In this document: positions 24,444-32,063 of the stretch, one piece after another
How the letters are laid out: the number at the start of each line of letters is the position of its first letter
How positions within the stretch are numbered: position 1 is the stretch's first letter
Assembly (NCBI GenBank): GCA_051649305.1
Contig: JBOFGV010000133.1
Span: forward strand, 1 to 42,349
Length of the DNA stretch: 42,349 bases
Source: JADCCX01 sp051649305
Lineage (GTDB): Bacteria; Pseudomonadota; Alphaproteobacteria; Rhizobiales; Beijerinckiaceae
Direction: 5' to 3'
Position numbers and translations under genes: made by a program
The notes under the pieces: generated by a model
Seen by the model: the letters and a program-made list of their open reading frames with translations, nothing else
What the model was told of the DNA's origin: nothing
Database searches by the model: none

Positions 24444-26749
24444 TGAATGAAGCCGATACCCGCGCCGACCTCATAGACCCCGCCTTGAAGGCCGCTGGCT
24501 GGGGCGTTGTCGAGGGCAGCCGTGTGCGCCGCGAGGTGATTGCGCCTGGTCGGATCGAAGGTGGCGGCAAGCGTGCAAAGGCAGAGATCGCCGACTACGT
24601 GCTGATCCATCGCAACACCAAGCTTGCGGTAATCGAGGCGAAGAAGCGCTCGGCACCTGTGACCGAGGGATTGGCTCAGGCCAAGCAATATGCCGGCAAA
24701 TTGCTGACACGGTTTGCTTTCGCCACCAACGGCAACGGCATCTACCAGGTTGATATGCAGACTGGTGCTGAGGGGCCGATCGACGCCTTCCCATCGCCGG
24801 AATCTCTGTGGGCCGCCACTTTTGCCGAGCCAAACAGCTGGCGTGATCGCTTCGCAGCCGTGCCGTTCGAGGACCGCAGCGGCTTCTGGCAGGCACGCTA
24901 CTATCAGGACAACGCCGTGGCGCGTGTGCTTGACGCGATCGCCAAGGGCAAGACGCGGGCGCTCCTCACGCTGGCCACAGGCACCGGCAAGACTTCGATC
25001 GCCTTCCAGATCGCATGGAAGCTGTTCCATTCGAAATGGAACCTTTCAGGCGAACCGACGCGCCGCCCGCGCGTTCTGTTTCTGGCCGACCGCAACATCC
25101 TCGCGGACCAGGCTTACAACGCCTTTGCCGCTTTCCCAGAGGACGCCCTTGTGCGCATCCGGCCAGACGAGATTGCCAGGAAGGGCAGGGTGCCCACAAA
25201 CGGCAGCGTGTTCTTCACGATTTTCCAGACGTTTATGAGCGGCAAAGATGCCGAAGGAAATGACGCGCCGAATTTTGGCGATTATCCGCCCGATTTCTTT
25301 GATTGCATCATCGTTGATGAGTGCCATCGTGGCGGCGCGAAAGATGAAAGCACATGGCGCGCCATCCTTGAGTATTTCGCGCCTGCATTCCAACTCGGCC
25401 TGACCGCCACACCCAAGCGCCAAACCAACGCTGACACCTATGCCTATTTCGGCGAGCCGGTTTACATCTATTCCCTGAAAGACGGGATCAACGACGGCTA
25501 TCTGACACCATTCAAGGTCAAGCAGATCGCAACGACGCTGGACGACTACATCTACACCCCTGACGACGAGGTGCTGTCCGGCGAGATCGACCCGCGCAAG
25601 CGATACCGTGAAGGCGAGTTCAACAGGGTGATCGAGATCACCGAGCGTGAACGATACCGCGTGCAGACGTTCATGGGCATGATTGACCAGCGGGAGAAGA
25701 CCATCGTCTTCTGCGCTTCGCAGGACCATGCGGCAGCCGTGCGTGATCTGATCAACCAGATGAAGACGAGCACCGATCCACTCTATTGCGCTCGCGTCAC
25801 CGCAAACGATGGAGCGCTTGGCGAGCAGCATCTCAAGGCGTTTCAGAACAACGAGAAGACAATCCCGACGATCCTGACGACATCACAGAAGCTCTCGACA
25901 GGGGTTGATGCCCGAAACGTTCGAAACATCGTGCTGATGCGCCCGGTCAACTCCATGATCGAGTTCAAACAGATCATCGGGCGGGGAACACGCCTCTACG
26001 ACGGCAAGGAATATTTTACGATCCTCGATTTTGTGAAGGCCTACGAGCACTTTAATGACCCGGAGTGGGACGGTGAGCCACTTCAACCAGAGCCGCCACG
26101 CCCGCCACGCGGCCAAGACGATGAGCCACCAACGGAACCGCCCCCAAACGATGCCGACACGGACACCGTGGAGCGGATCAAGATCAAGCTGGCTGACGGC
26201 AAGGAGCGCACCATTCAGCATATGTCAGCCACGACATTCTGGAGCCCCGACGGCAGGCCGATTTCGGCGGCCCAGTTCGTGGAGAAGCTGTTCGGCGACC
26301 TGCCGGCGTTCTTCAGGGACGAGGAAGAGTTGCGCCATATCTGGAGCCTGCCCGAAACCCGAAAAGCCCTTCTTCAGGGGCTTGCCGACAAAGGCTATGG
26401 GCGCGATCAGCTCATGGAAATCCGGCGCGCGGTGAATGCAGAGAAAAGCGATGTGTTTGACGTGCTCGCTTATGTTGCCTTCCTTGCGGTACCTATCACA
26501 CGGCTGGAACGCGTCGAGACGCATCGCGATCGGGCTCTTCAGGCCTATGGCGCTGAACTGCAGGCTTTTCTCAGCTTCGTGCTTGCACAATACGTCACCG
26601 AAGGCGTCGACGAGCTTGATCAGGAAAAGCTGGGGACCCTGATCACCTTGCAGTATGGTTCGGTCAATGACGCGATCCGCAGGGTTGGCGATGTCAGCAC
26701 CATCCGCAATGCGTTCGTGGGATTTCAGAAACACCTCTTCCAAAGCTGA
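24443..26749 (+). CDS. hsdR: Type I restriction endonuclease subunit HsdR
   Basis: ATP-dependent translocase and nuclease of the complex. The 768-aa product has the N-terminal nuclease domain (Asp in AEIADYVL, then the E-x-K of LAVIEAKKRSAP, QAKQYA). The SF2 motor domains follow with Walker A ATGTGKTSIAF, DECH box IIVDECHRGG, motif III GLTATPKRQ and motif VI QIIGRGTRLYDG. The C-terminal domain matches the EcoEI-type R subunit. A proline-rich acidic linker (EPPRPPRGQDDEPPTEPPPN) lies before it. The ATG at 24443 shares one base with the hsdS stop (TGATG); a TTG one codon earlier is less likely. All catalytic motifs are intact, so the system looks active. Confidence 0.95.
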   Translation: MNEADTRADLIDPALKAAGWGVVEGSRVRREVIAPGRIEGGGKRAKAEIADYVLIHRNTKLAVIEAKKRSAPVTEGLAQAKQYAGKLLTRFAFATNGNGIYQVDMQTGAEGPIDAFPSPESLWAATFAEPNSWRDRFAAVPFEDRSGFWQARYYQDNAVARVLDAIAKGKTRALLTLATGTGKTSIAFQIAWKLFHSKWNLSGEPTRRPRVLFLADRNILADQAYNAFAAFPEDALVRIRPDEIARKGRVPTNGSVFFTIFQTFMSGKDAEGNDAPNFGDYPPDFFDCIIVDECHRGGAKDESTWRAILEYFAPAFQLGLTATPKRQTNADTYAYFGEPVYIYSLKDGINDGYLTPFKVKQIATTLDDYIYTPDDEVLSGEIDPRKRYREGEFNRVIEITERERYRVQTFMGMIDQREKTIVFCASQDHAAAVRDLINQMKTSTDPLYCARVTANDGALGEQHLKAFQNNEKTIPTILTTSQKLSTGVDARNVRNIVLMRPVNSMIEFKQIIGRGTRLYDGKEYFTILDFVKAYEHFNDPEWDGEPLQPEPPRPPRGQDDEPPTEPPPNDADTDTVERIKIKLADGKERTIQHMSATTFWSPDGRPISAAQFVEKLFGDLPAFFRDEEELRHIWSLPETRKALLQGLADKGYGRDQLMEIRRAVNAEKSDVFDVLAYVAFLAVPITRLERVETHRDRALQAYGAELQAFLSFVLAQYVTEGVDELDQEKLGTLITLQYGSVNDAIRRVGDVSTIRNAFVGFQKHLFQS

Positions 26750-26767
26750 TCGACCGGCTGTTTGCAA

Positions 26768-26800
26768 TTGGTTTGTGGTCTGCTTCCGCTGACAAACCAA
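26768..26800. terminator. Stem-loop between convergent hsdR and the HipB-like gene
   Basis: Perfect 9-bp inverted repeat, TTGGTTTGT (26768-26776) and ACAAACCAA (26792-26800), with a 15-nt loop. It begins 18 bp after the hsdR stop and ends 63 bp from the stop of the opposing gene. It is the natural candidate for a bidirectional terminator, although no clear U-run follows. Confidence 0.45.
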
Positions 26801-26863
26801 GGGAAAACGGCGTGAGGGGCAGGCCTGGCCGGGTATGTGCTGACTGTTGCCGCCGCTGCGCCA

Positions 26864-27115
26864 TCAGAAGATATCCTCGATGTCTGCTTGCGAGGATACG
26901 CTGCGCGGGCGGATGACCAGCTCCAGCTTCAGTGCGACCAGCGCCTCGATCAGCGTGCGCAACTGCATTGCGGGCACACCCGCCTCCAGTCGCGAGATTG
27001 TGCCCTGTCGGAAATGCATGCGTTCGGCAAGTTCGGCTTGCGACAGACCATCTTGCTTGCGGTGGCGGCGCAGGATGGCCCCGATCTGTTTCTCGGTGCG
27101 GGCGATGTGGGACAC
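26864..27115 (-). CDS. HipB-like XRE-family repressor (orphan)
   Basis: Small DNA-binding protein of 83 aa with a clear Cro/C1-type HTH (IGAILRRHRKQDGLSQAELA, ERMHFRQGTISRLEAG), followed by ALVALKLELVIRPR, typical of HipB antitoxin/repressors. The start is the GTG at 27115, because GGAG lies 8 bp upstream and the operators sit directly before it; a TTG at 27163 would run into them. HipB normally pairs with the HipA kinase, yet no hipA follows: the next gene downstream is convergent hsdR. It may be an orphan repressor, a remnant of a toxin-antitoxin pair, or a controller for the neighbouring restriction system. Autorepression through the three upstream operators is likely. Confidence 0.8.
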   Translation of the reverse strand: MSHIARTEKQIGAILRRHRKQDGLSQAELAERMHFRQGTISRLEAGVPAMQLRTLIEALVALKLELVIRPRSVSSQADIEDIF

Positions 27116-27137
27116 GGGGTTATCTCCAGCGCTCCTT

Positions 27138-27207
27138 ATACGCGAAAGCGTATCAAGTCGCAATATGCGCGCTCGCGTATATTCTTATTGCATACGCATT
27201 CGCGTCT
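27138..27207. promoter_or_regulatory. Triple operator of the HipB-like gene
   Basis: Three dyads of the form ATACGC-N4-GCGTAT. Site 1 at 27138-27153 is perfect. Site 2 at 27165-27180 (ATGCGC-N4-GCGTAT, extended by AT on both sides) and site 3 at 27192-27207 (ATACGC-N4-GCGTCT) carry one mismatch each. Site starts are exactly 27 bp apart. They lie 23 to 92 bp upstream of the GTG start, as expected for cooperative autorepression. Confidence 0.8.
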
Positions 27208-27450
27208 GAAAATGAAGGCAGCCGACCCGCAAGCGGCTCGATGAAGCGATCCATAGGCAGCAACGGATCAACCGGTACTAGACCTCCATACTGGGCATCG
27301 CGCGGGGCTGAACATCCCGCCGCCAGTGCATTGGTCAATGGCATTCTTCAACTTAACGAACGGGTCAAAATTCGCGCATAGGTTGTTAAAATCCGCTAAA
27401 GCGCCCAAAACACGCACCGCAGATTACGAACAAAAGCGGGGTGAAAACTG

Positions 27451-27484
27451 GCTTCGATCATGCAATATCTGATGCGATCGAAGC
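27451..27484. repeat. Inverted repeat, 9-bp perfect arms
   Basis: GCTTCGATC (27451-27459) and GATCGAAGC (27476-27484) flank 16 bp. It is the first of several dyads in the gene-poor region. Function unknown. Confidence 0.55.
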
Positions 27485-27532
27485 GCAAAATTTGCAGGGT
27501 TTTTCCACCGGGGTTTGGAACGGCACGATACA

Positions 27533-27569
27533 GCAAACTCTGAGCACGTGGGGTGCGCTCACAGTTTGC
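27533..27569. repeat. Long imperfect hairpin, 7+5 bp stem
   Basis: GCAAACT (27533-27539) pairs with AGTTTGC (27563-27569); after one C/C mismatch TGAGC (27541-27545) pairs with GCTCA (27557-27561). The loop is 11 nt. There is no U-run. It would form a stable RNA or cruciform structure on either strand. Confidence 0.6.
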
Positions 27570-27592
27570 TCTCTGGCACCGCTGGCGCGGCG

Positions 27593-27623
27593 CGGAGGTT
27601 GCGCCCGCTGGTTGCAACCTCCG
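27593..27623. repeat. Inverted repeat, 10-bp perfect arms
   Basis: CGGAGGTTGC (27593-27602) and GCAACCTCCG (27614-27623) with an 11-nt loop. It lies 23 bp after the preceding hairpin, in a locally GC-rich stretch. Confidence 0.6.
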
Positions 27624-27990
27624 GATGCCCCGCGCGCCGGCGCCTGCGGCACCGTCGCGCCGATCCACAGGTGGACCGGCTGCGGGGCAGGGAGATGCTC
27701 TGCGAGCGAATTGGGGGAACGTTGGCGGACTGGTCGGATCGACCTTGCTAGGAGCTTGAGTTGCCGGAGGGGCCCGCCACGTCCATAAAGTCCAGCCGCA
27801 TCGACGCGATCCGGAACACTGACGGCCAGCCGCCTTCAGAGTCGGCTGCCGTTATGTTCCTTGTTGCTTGGATAGGTGCACGCAGCCATGCCGCCCGTAA
27901 AGGTTCGATCCAGGAAGCGATCAGAATTTTCTTGACGCAAGGTCCGGGTTGAGGTCCTATGTAGTGCGCATTGAGCGTTGTCGCCGCGCG

Positions 27991-28015
27991 AAAAAGCCCC
28001 GGAAACGAGGTTTTT
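27991..28015 (-). terminator. Rho-independent terminator of the catabolic operon
   Basis: Read on the minus strand: an A-run, CCTCG, a 4-nt loop TTTC, CGGGG, then CTTTTT. In RNA the stem pairs fully with one U-G pair and is followed by a U-run. It begins about 146 bp downstream of the dioxygenase stop, the last gene of the operon. The flanking A-run means it could also act in the other direction. Confidence 0.65.
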
Positions 28016-28054
28016 CCCACAGTTCGACGGATGGCTGAGAATCCTAGTCCCCCA

Positions 28055-28073
28055 GCCAAAACGCCGTTTTGGC
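28055..28073. repeat. 19-bp perfect palindrome
   Basis: GCCAAAACG, a single central C, and CGTTTTGGC. It lies between the dioxygenase stop and the terminator. It may be an operator or a second stem in the 3' untranslated region. Confidence 0.55.
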
Positions 28074-28160
28074 ACGAAATTTCCCACAACTACCTTGCAT
28101 TGCCTGTGGTTTGCACCCCTGTACAGATTGTAAGCGGATAGGCTGACGCAACAAATCTGC

Positions 28161-29126
28161 TTACTTATGCTCAGCAGGCGGTGTGCCGTGGGTGTGAAAA
28201 CTCTCGATTGTCTTCAGCCCCCAGGCTTGGCCCTTCTTCCGCTCTGTCTCTGTCCAGGTCACGGTCTTCCAGTCCGGATCAAGAATAAGTCTTGCTCCTG
28301 CATTGGCCACTTCCACGCGGTTGCCTGCTGGTTCCCAGACATACAGAAAGAACGTCTGCTGGATCGCATGCTTGTGTGGGCCTGTTTCGATGAAGACGCC
28401 GTTCTCCAGAAACACATCAGCCGCCTGTAGCACCTGCTCACGCTGATCCACTGCGTAGGTTATGTGGTGGAAACGTCCACGCGCGTTTGTATGATCCCGT
28501 GTGTAGGCGATGTCATAGCTCTTGTTGTTGATGGTGAACCAGCAGCCGCCAAGCGCGCCTGAATCGAGCTGTATCTGCTCTGTCACGCGGCTGCCCAGTG
28601 CCTTGGTCATGAAATCACGGATCACGCCTACATCCTGCGCCAGCAGGTTGAGATGGTCCAACCGTCGCACATTGCAGCCTCTGCCATGCTGGCGCTGTGC
28701 CTGATTTTTGAGGCTTGGACGCTCAGATGGCGGGGCTACATATTTGTTGGTGTCGAAATAGATCTCAAAGACGTGATTGTCCGGATCACGGAAGTGATAG
28801 CTGCGGCCGTGACCTAGATCACCATCGGTCCAGCCGATCCCGCAACCCATGGCCTCTATGGCTGCGACACGCCGCAGCAGAGCGGCTTCGGAAGAAGTCC
28901 GATAGCCGATATGCGCCACGCCTGTTGTGTTTGAGGCCGTCAGCTTCAGAGTGTGAAACTCATAGTCGTCCCAGGCGCGGAGATAGACTGAATCTCCCTC
29001 GCGTCCGCTCTCAGTCAAGCCGAGCACATTCACGAAGAAATCGAGACTGGCCTCCGGCTTGTTGGTCAGCATTTCGACATGGCCAAGATGCGCAATATCA
29101 TAGCAAGGTTCGGTCATAGTGCTCAC
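28161..29126 (-). CDS. Two-domain VOC extradiol ring-cleavage dioxygenase (catechol 2,3-dioxygenase-like)
   Basis: Predicted Fe(II) enzyme opening a catecholic ring next to the hydroxyl pair. The 321-aa product has two vicinal-oxygen-chelate domains (about 10-130 and 155-275), as in XylE and BphC. The likely metal ligands are His158 (RRLDHLNLLAQDV), His220 or His221 (GRFHHITYAVD) and Glu272 (NRVEVANAG). The class signature is recognisable in GPHKHAIQQTFFLYVWEPAG followed by NRVE. The start is GTG at 29126 overlapping the upstream stop (GTGA), or ATG at 29117. It is the last gene of an operon for 4-oxalomesaconate metabolism, where a LigB-type enzyme would normally do the ring cleavage. Its substrate, probably a carboxylated or methoxylated catechol, is inferred. 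Confidence 0.87.
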   Translation of the reverse strand: MSTMTEPCYDIAHLGHVEMLTNKPEASLDFFVNVLGLTESGREGDSVYLRAWDDYEFHTLKLTASNTTGVAHIGYRTSSEAALLRRVAAIEAMGCGIGWTDGDLGHGRSYHFRDPDNHVFEIYFDTNKYVAPPSERPSLKNQAQRQHGRGCNVRRLDHLNLLAQDVGVIRDFMTKALGSRVTEQIQLDSGALGGCWFTINNKSYDIAYTRDHTNARGRFHHITYAVDQREQVLQAADVFLENGVFIETGPHKHAIQQTFFLYVWEPAGNRVEVANAGARLILDPDWKTVTWTETERKKGQAWGLKTIESFHTHGTPPAEHK

Positions 29127-30088
29127 TGCTGTTGAATGCCGGATTTGCGAATGACTTCGCCCCAGCGGGCAATGTCTGCTTTCAGGCGATCCTGGATTGC
29201 GGAAGGTGCTCCGCCTTTTGGCTCGATGCCAAGATCAAGCAACCGTTGGCGGACGGTGGGCTCACTGACGGCAGCAACGATAGCCTCGTTCAGAATGCGC
29301 ACGGCATCGGCGGGGGTGCCAGCGGGTGCGAAGACCGCATTCCATGAGGTCACATCAAAACCGGCAACGCCACTTTCTGCGACAGTGGGTATGTCTGGCA
29401 AGCCTGCAAAGCGCACAGGACCAGAGGTGGCCAGCGCCCGCAGTTTCCCTTCCTGCATCAGCGATTTCGCAGCCACATAGCCATCAATAACGAGATCAAC
29501 ATCCTTGCGCATCAAAGCGGTGATGGCATCGGGTGTCGTGCGAAACGGGACAATCGCCATGTCCACGCCAGCCATCGATTTGAACAGATTGGCCGAAAGG
29601 TTCTGGCTTGAACCAACGTTGATGGTTCCGATGTTGAGAGCGCCGGGACGTGCCTTTGCTGCGGTCAGCAGGTCACCCAATGTTTTGTAGGGATGCTCTG
29701 CTGAGGTGAGCAAAAGAAAATCGAAAAAGCCGAGCGAGGAGACTGGCACAAACTGTGTCAAAGGATCGTATCCAAGCTCCTTGATCAGCGAAACACTGAT
29801 AGCTGTGCCGTTGGTGAAGAGAGCGAGGGTGTAGCCATCGGCAGGGCTTGAAAGGGCTGCACGCGCTGCTGCCACTCCACCAGCACCCGGCTGATTGACC
29901 ACCACCACCTGCTGGCCAAGAATTTGCCCCATACGTTCCCCCACAACGCGAGCAGTAATGTCTGCCAGACCGCCGGGGCCAAAGGGGATGATCAACCGGA
30001 CTGGTTTGTCGGGATACCTGCTTTGAGCCAATGCCGGGAGTGCAGCCGTTGCGGCAGCGGCAGTGAGAACCATGCGGCGTGTCAGCAT
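29123..30088 (-). CDS. Bug-family periplasmic solute-binding protein (TTT type), second copy
   Basis: Periplasmic binding protein of the Bordetella uptake gene/tripartite tricarboxylate transporter (TctC) family, 321 aa. It has a twin-arginine-like signal peptide (MLTRRMVLTAAAATAALPAL, cleavage near AQS), then the hallmark YPDKPVRLIIPFGPGGLADI, and GAGGVAAARAALSSPADGYT in the ligand pocket. Such proteins bind carboxylates, including aromatic acids such as terephthalate. An AGGAGA lies upstream of the ATG at 30088, and the start overlaps the amidohydrolase stop by 7 bp. The membrane partners TctA and TctB are not in the window, so it must use a distant transporter or act as a sensor or carrier. 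Confidence 0.9.
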   Translation of the reverse strand: MLTRRMVLTAAAATAALPALAQSRYPDKPVRLIIPFGPGGLADITARVVGERMGQILGQQVVVVNQPGAGGVAAARAALSSPADGYTLALFTNGTAISVSLIKELGYDPLTQFVPVSSLGFFDFLLLTSAEHPYKTLGDLLTAAKARPGALNIGTINVGSSQNLSANLFKSMAGVDMAIVPFRTTPDAITALMRKDVDLVIDGYVAAKSLMQEGKLRALATSGPVRFAGLPDIPTVAESGVAGFDVTSWNAVFAPAGTPADAVRILNEAIVAAVSEPTVRQRLLDLGIEPKGGAPSAIQDRLKADIARWGEVIRKSGIQQQ

Positions 30089-30930
30089 TTTGTGATCTCC
30101 TGAAATTCATAAAGCCGGGCAGGGTTGTCAACGAGCAGCAGCTGTAACGCTGCTTCGTCGCCGTAGTCCCGAAGCATATCGACCAGATCTGCTTCATCGA
30201 CCGCGTGCTTCAGGTTGGGATGTGGAAAGTCAGTGCCCCACAGCACGCGCTCAGGGGCTGCCCGCATAATCGCCTGCGCAAAAGGAATGGCAGCGGTGAA
30301 GGGGGGCTCGGCGATACGCTCGGCGCCGGAAACCTTCACCCAGATATGCTCATGCTTCAGGAGCCTCAGCAAGTGTTGGTGCGGGTTCTGTACGATGCCA
30401 TCCTTGGCAGGTGTGCGCCCCATGTGATCAATGACTGCCGTGACGGGCAGCACCGCGATCATCGGTGCAAGCGCCTCGATATCAGGTGCATCAAGATGCA
30501 GTACGACATGCCATCCCATGGGGCGGATGCGATCAATGACGCGGTGAAATACGTCCATATCCGGCGCACCGCCGAGGTGCTTCACGAAGTTGAAACGCAC
30601 ACCACGAACACCACCGTCGTGCAGGGCGGCATAGTCACGCTCATTAAATGAATCATCAACAATCGCGACACCCCGATAACGGGCCTTGTCCCAGGCGATG
30701 CAATCCAGCATCGCCCGGTTGTCAGTTCCGTGACAGGAGGCCTGCACGATAACGGCGCGGGTTATACCCAATCGATCATGCAGGCGTTTCAGTGCTTCCT
30801 TTGGTGCGTCTTCCGGTGTGTAGCGCCGGTCTGATGCATAGGGAAACACAGCTGCCGGTCCAAAGACATGGCAGTGTGCATCACAGGCCAGTGACGGAAG
30901 ATGGTAGCGAGGTGTGCGACCTTCGCTCAC
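30082..30930 (-). CDS. 2-pyrone-4,6-dicarboxylate lactonase-like amidohydrolase (LigI type)
   Basis: Amidohydrolase-superfamily enzyme of 282 aa. Visible active-site motifs are His19-x-His21 in CDAHCHVFGP, His169 in VIDHMGRTPAKDG, and Asp234 in RVLWGTDFPHPN. The combination HCHVFGP, DHMGR and WGTDFPHPN is that of LigI, which hydrolyses 2-pyrone-4,6-dicarboxylate to 4-oxalomesaconate in protocatechuate-4,5 and syringate degradation. It is co-encoded with the enzymes that consume 4-oxalomesaconate, which supports this substrate. Translation starts at GTG (30930), overlapping the upstream stop (GTGA). A related lactone as the true substrate cannot be excluded. Confidence 0.82.
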   Translation of the reverse strand: MSEGRTPRYHLPSLACDAHCHVFGPAAVFPYASDRRYTPEDAPKEALKRLHDRLGITRAVIVQASCHGTDNRAMLDCIAWDKARYRGVAIVDDSFNERDYAALHDGGVRGVRFNFVKHLGGAPDMDVFHRVIDRIRPMGWHVVLHLDAPDIEALAPMIAVLPVTAVIDHMGRTPAKDGIVQNPHQHLLRLLKHEHIWVKVSGAERIAEPPFTAAIPFAQAIMRAAPERVLWGTDFPHPNLKHAVDEADLVDMLRDYGDEAALQLLLVDNPARLYEFQEITKC

Positions 30931-32027
30931 CCCCAGACCTCTTTCGCCACCTCAACAACGCGCTGCAATTTCTTCCACTGGGATTCCTCTGCCAGCATGT
31001 TACCTTCCTCTGTGGAAGCAAAGCCACACTGCGGGCTGAGGCAAAGCTGTGAAAGTGGTGCAAACTTTGCCGCCTTTTCAATGCGACGCTTCAGGCTGTC
31101 CTTGCGCTCCAGTTCGCCCACCTTGGTTGTCACCAGACCAAGAACGACATGCTTGCCGCGCTTGGGCAGCAGGCGCAGCGGCTCGAAACCACCAGAGCGC
31201 TCGTCGTCCCATTCCATGAAATAGCCATCAACGTCGATCTGGTTGAAGAGCATGTCAGCCACCGGCTCATAGCCACCCGACGCAATGAACGTTGATTTGA
31301 AGTTGCCGCGGCATGTGTGTGTGGTGATCACCATGTCGTCTGGCCTGTCCTTCGTCGCCATGTTGATGATGTCGCGATAGGCTGTCATCAGCTTGTCTGG
31401 GTCATCACCACGCTTGCGCAGCATTTCGCGCTGCTCTGGATCGCAGAAATAGGACAGCGATGTGTCATCAAGCTGAAGGTAGCGGCAGCCCGCCTTGTAG
31501 AAGGTCTTCACGGCCTTCGCGTAGGCCTTGCCCAGATCATGGAAATACTCGTCCATATCCCGGTAAACCGTGGCGTTGATCGATGCCTTGCCACCACGGT
31601 AATGCAGCATAGACGGGGAGGGGATTGTCATCTTCGGGGCTTTGCCGGTGACTTTCGCCAGATACTTGAAATGCGCCACATGCGGATGGTTTGTCGGGAA
31701 ATCAATCTTGTTCACAACACGGATCGAATGGCCCTTTGTGGTCACGCCCTTGAACGCGATGCCTTCGCTTGCAATGCCTTCAACGCCGGTGAGGTTTTCA
31801 AGAAAATCGAAGTGCCAGAAAGAACGGCGGAACTCACCATCTGTGACAGCCTGGAGGCCAATCTCCTCTTGCTTTTTCACGAGCGTCTTGATTTCAGCAT
31901 CCTCGACCTTTTTCAGTTGCTCCGGCGTAATCTCGCCTGCTTCGCGTTTGGCGCGGGCGTCCTTGAGTGCGGCGCTGCGCAACAGGCTACCAACCATGTC
32001 AGCTCTGAAGGGTGGTTTGCGTTTCAT
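30927..32027 (-). CDS. MetE-like zinc methyltransferase (cobalamin-independent methionine synthase C-terminal family)
   Basis: A 366-aa TIM-barrel protein corresponding to the C-terminal catalytic half of MetE. It shows ADMVGSLLRS at the N terminus, TDGEFRRSFWHFDFLENL, YLQLDDTSLSYF, and likely zinc ligands His237 and Cys239 (THTCRGN) and Cys334 (LSPQCGFAS). Full-length MetE is about 750 aa with a duplicated barrel; this short form is common in accessory and catabolic clusters and often does something other than make methionine. A strong GGAGGAG precedes the ATG at 32027. In this operon a role in accepting a methyl group from a methoxylated aromatic is an attractive but unproven idea. A methionine-synthase role is the alternative. 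Confidence 0.83.
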   Translation of the reverse strand: MKRKPPFRADMVGSLLRSAALKDARAKREAGEITPEQLKKVEDAEIKTLVKKQEEIGLQAVTDGEFRRSFWHFDFLENLTGVEGIASEGIAFKGVTTKGHSIRVVNKIDFPTNHPHVAHFKYLAKVTGKAPKMTIPSPSMLHYRGGKASINATVYRDMDEYFHDLGKAYAKAVKTFYKAGCRYLQLDDTSLSYFCDPEQREMLRKRGDDPDKLMTAYRDIINMATKDRPDDMVITTHTCRGNFKSTFIASGGYEPVADMLFNQIDVDGYFMEWDDERSGGFEPLRLLPKRGKHVVLGLVTTKVGELERKDSLKRRIEKAAKFAPLSQLCLSPQCGFASTEEGNMLAEESQWKKLQRVVEVAKEVWG

Positions 32028-32047
32028 TGGTCTTCTCCTCCGTTTTG

Positions 32048-32060
32048 CCGGATTATCCGG
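32048..32060. repeat. Intergenic palindrome after livF
   Basis: Perfect CCGGAT-T-ATCCGG in the 36-bp gap between livF and the MetE-like gene. A related CCGG-core hairpin lies at the other end of the transporter block (36602-36620). It may stabilise or process the mRNA. Confidence 0.45.
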
Positions 32061-32063
32061 TCT

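Larger units (their letters stand above)
27208..28160. other. Gene-poor, inverted-repeat-rich region
   Basis: About 950 bp in which no reading frame can be supported; those present are low-complexity Arg/Pro/Gly-rich or lack a start. It contains a series of inverted repeats: 27451-27484 (9-bp arms), 27533-27569 (7+5-bp arms), 27593-27623 (10-bp arms), the terminator at 27991-28015 and a 19-bp palindrome at 28055-28073. GC content varies sharply, with a GC-rich core at 27570-27700. It may be decayed mobile DNA, a structured RNA locus or a replication-related remnant. Confidence 0.5.

Noticed and set aside
27153..27344. A 63-codon minus-strand frame upstream of the HipB-like gene
   Set aside because: It runs through the triple operator and has no supporting start signal or recognisable domain.
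27396..28089. Frames of 60-115 codons on both strands in the gene-poor region
   Set aside because: Low-complexity Arg/Gly/Pro-rich translations, no ribosome-binding site and overlap with several inverted repeats. They could be remnants but no gene can be supported.
30927..32027. Calling the MetE-like gene a truncated metE pseudogene
   Set aside because: The single-barrel form has intact zinc ligands, a strong ribosome-binding site and normal operon coupling, so it is a complete member of the short family, not a broken gene.
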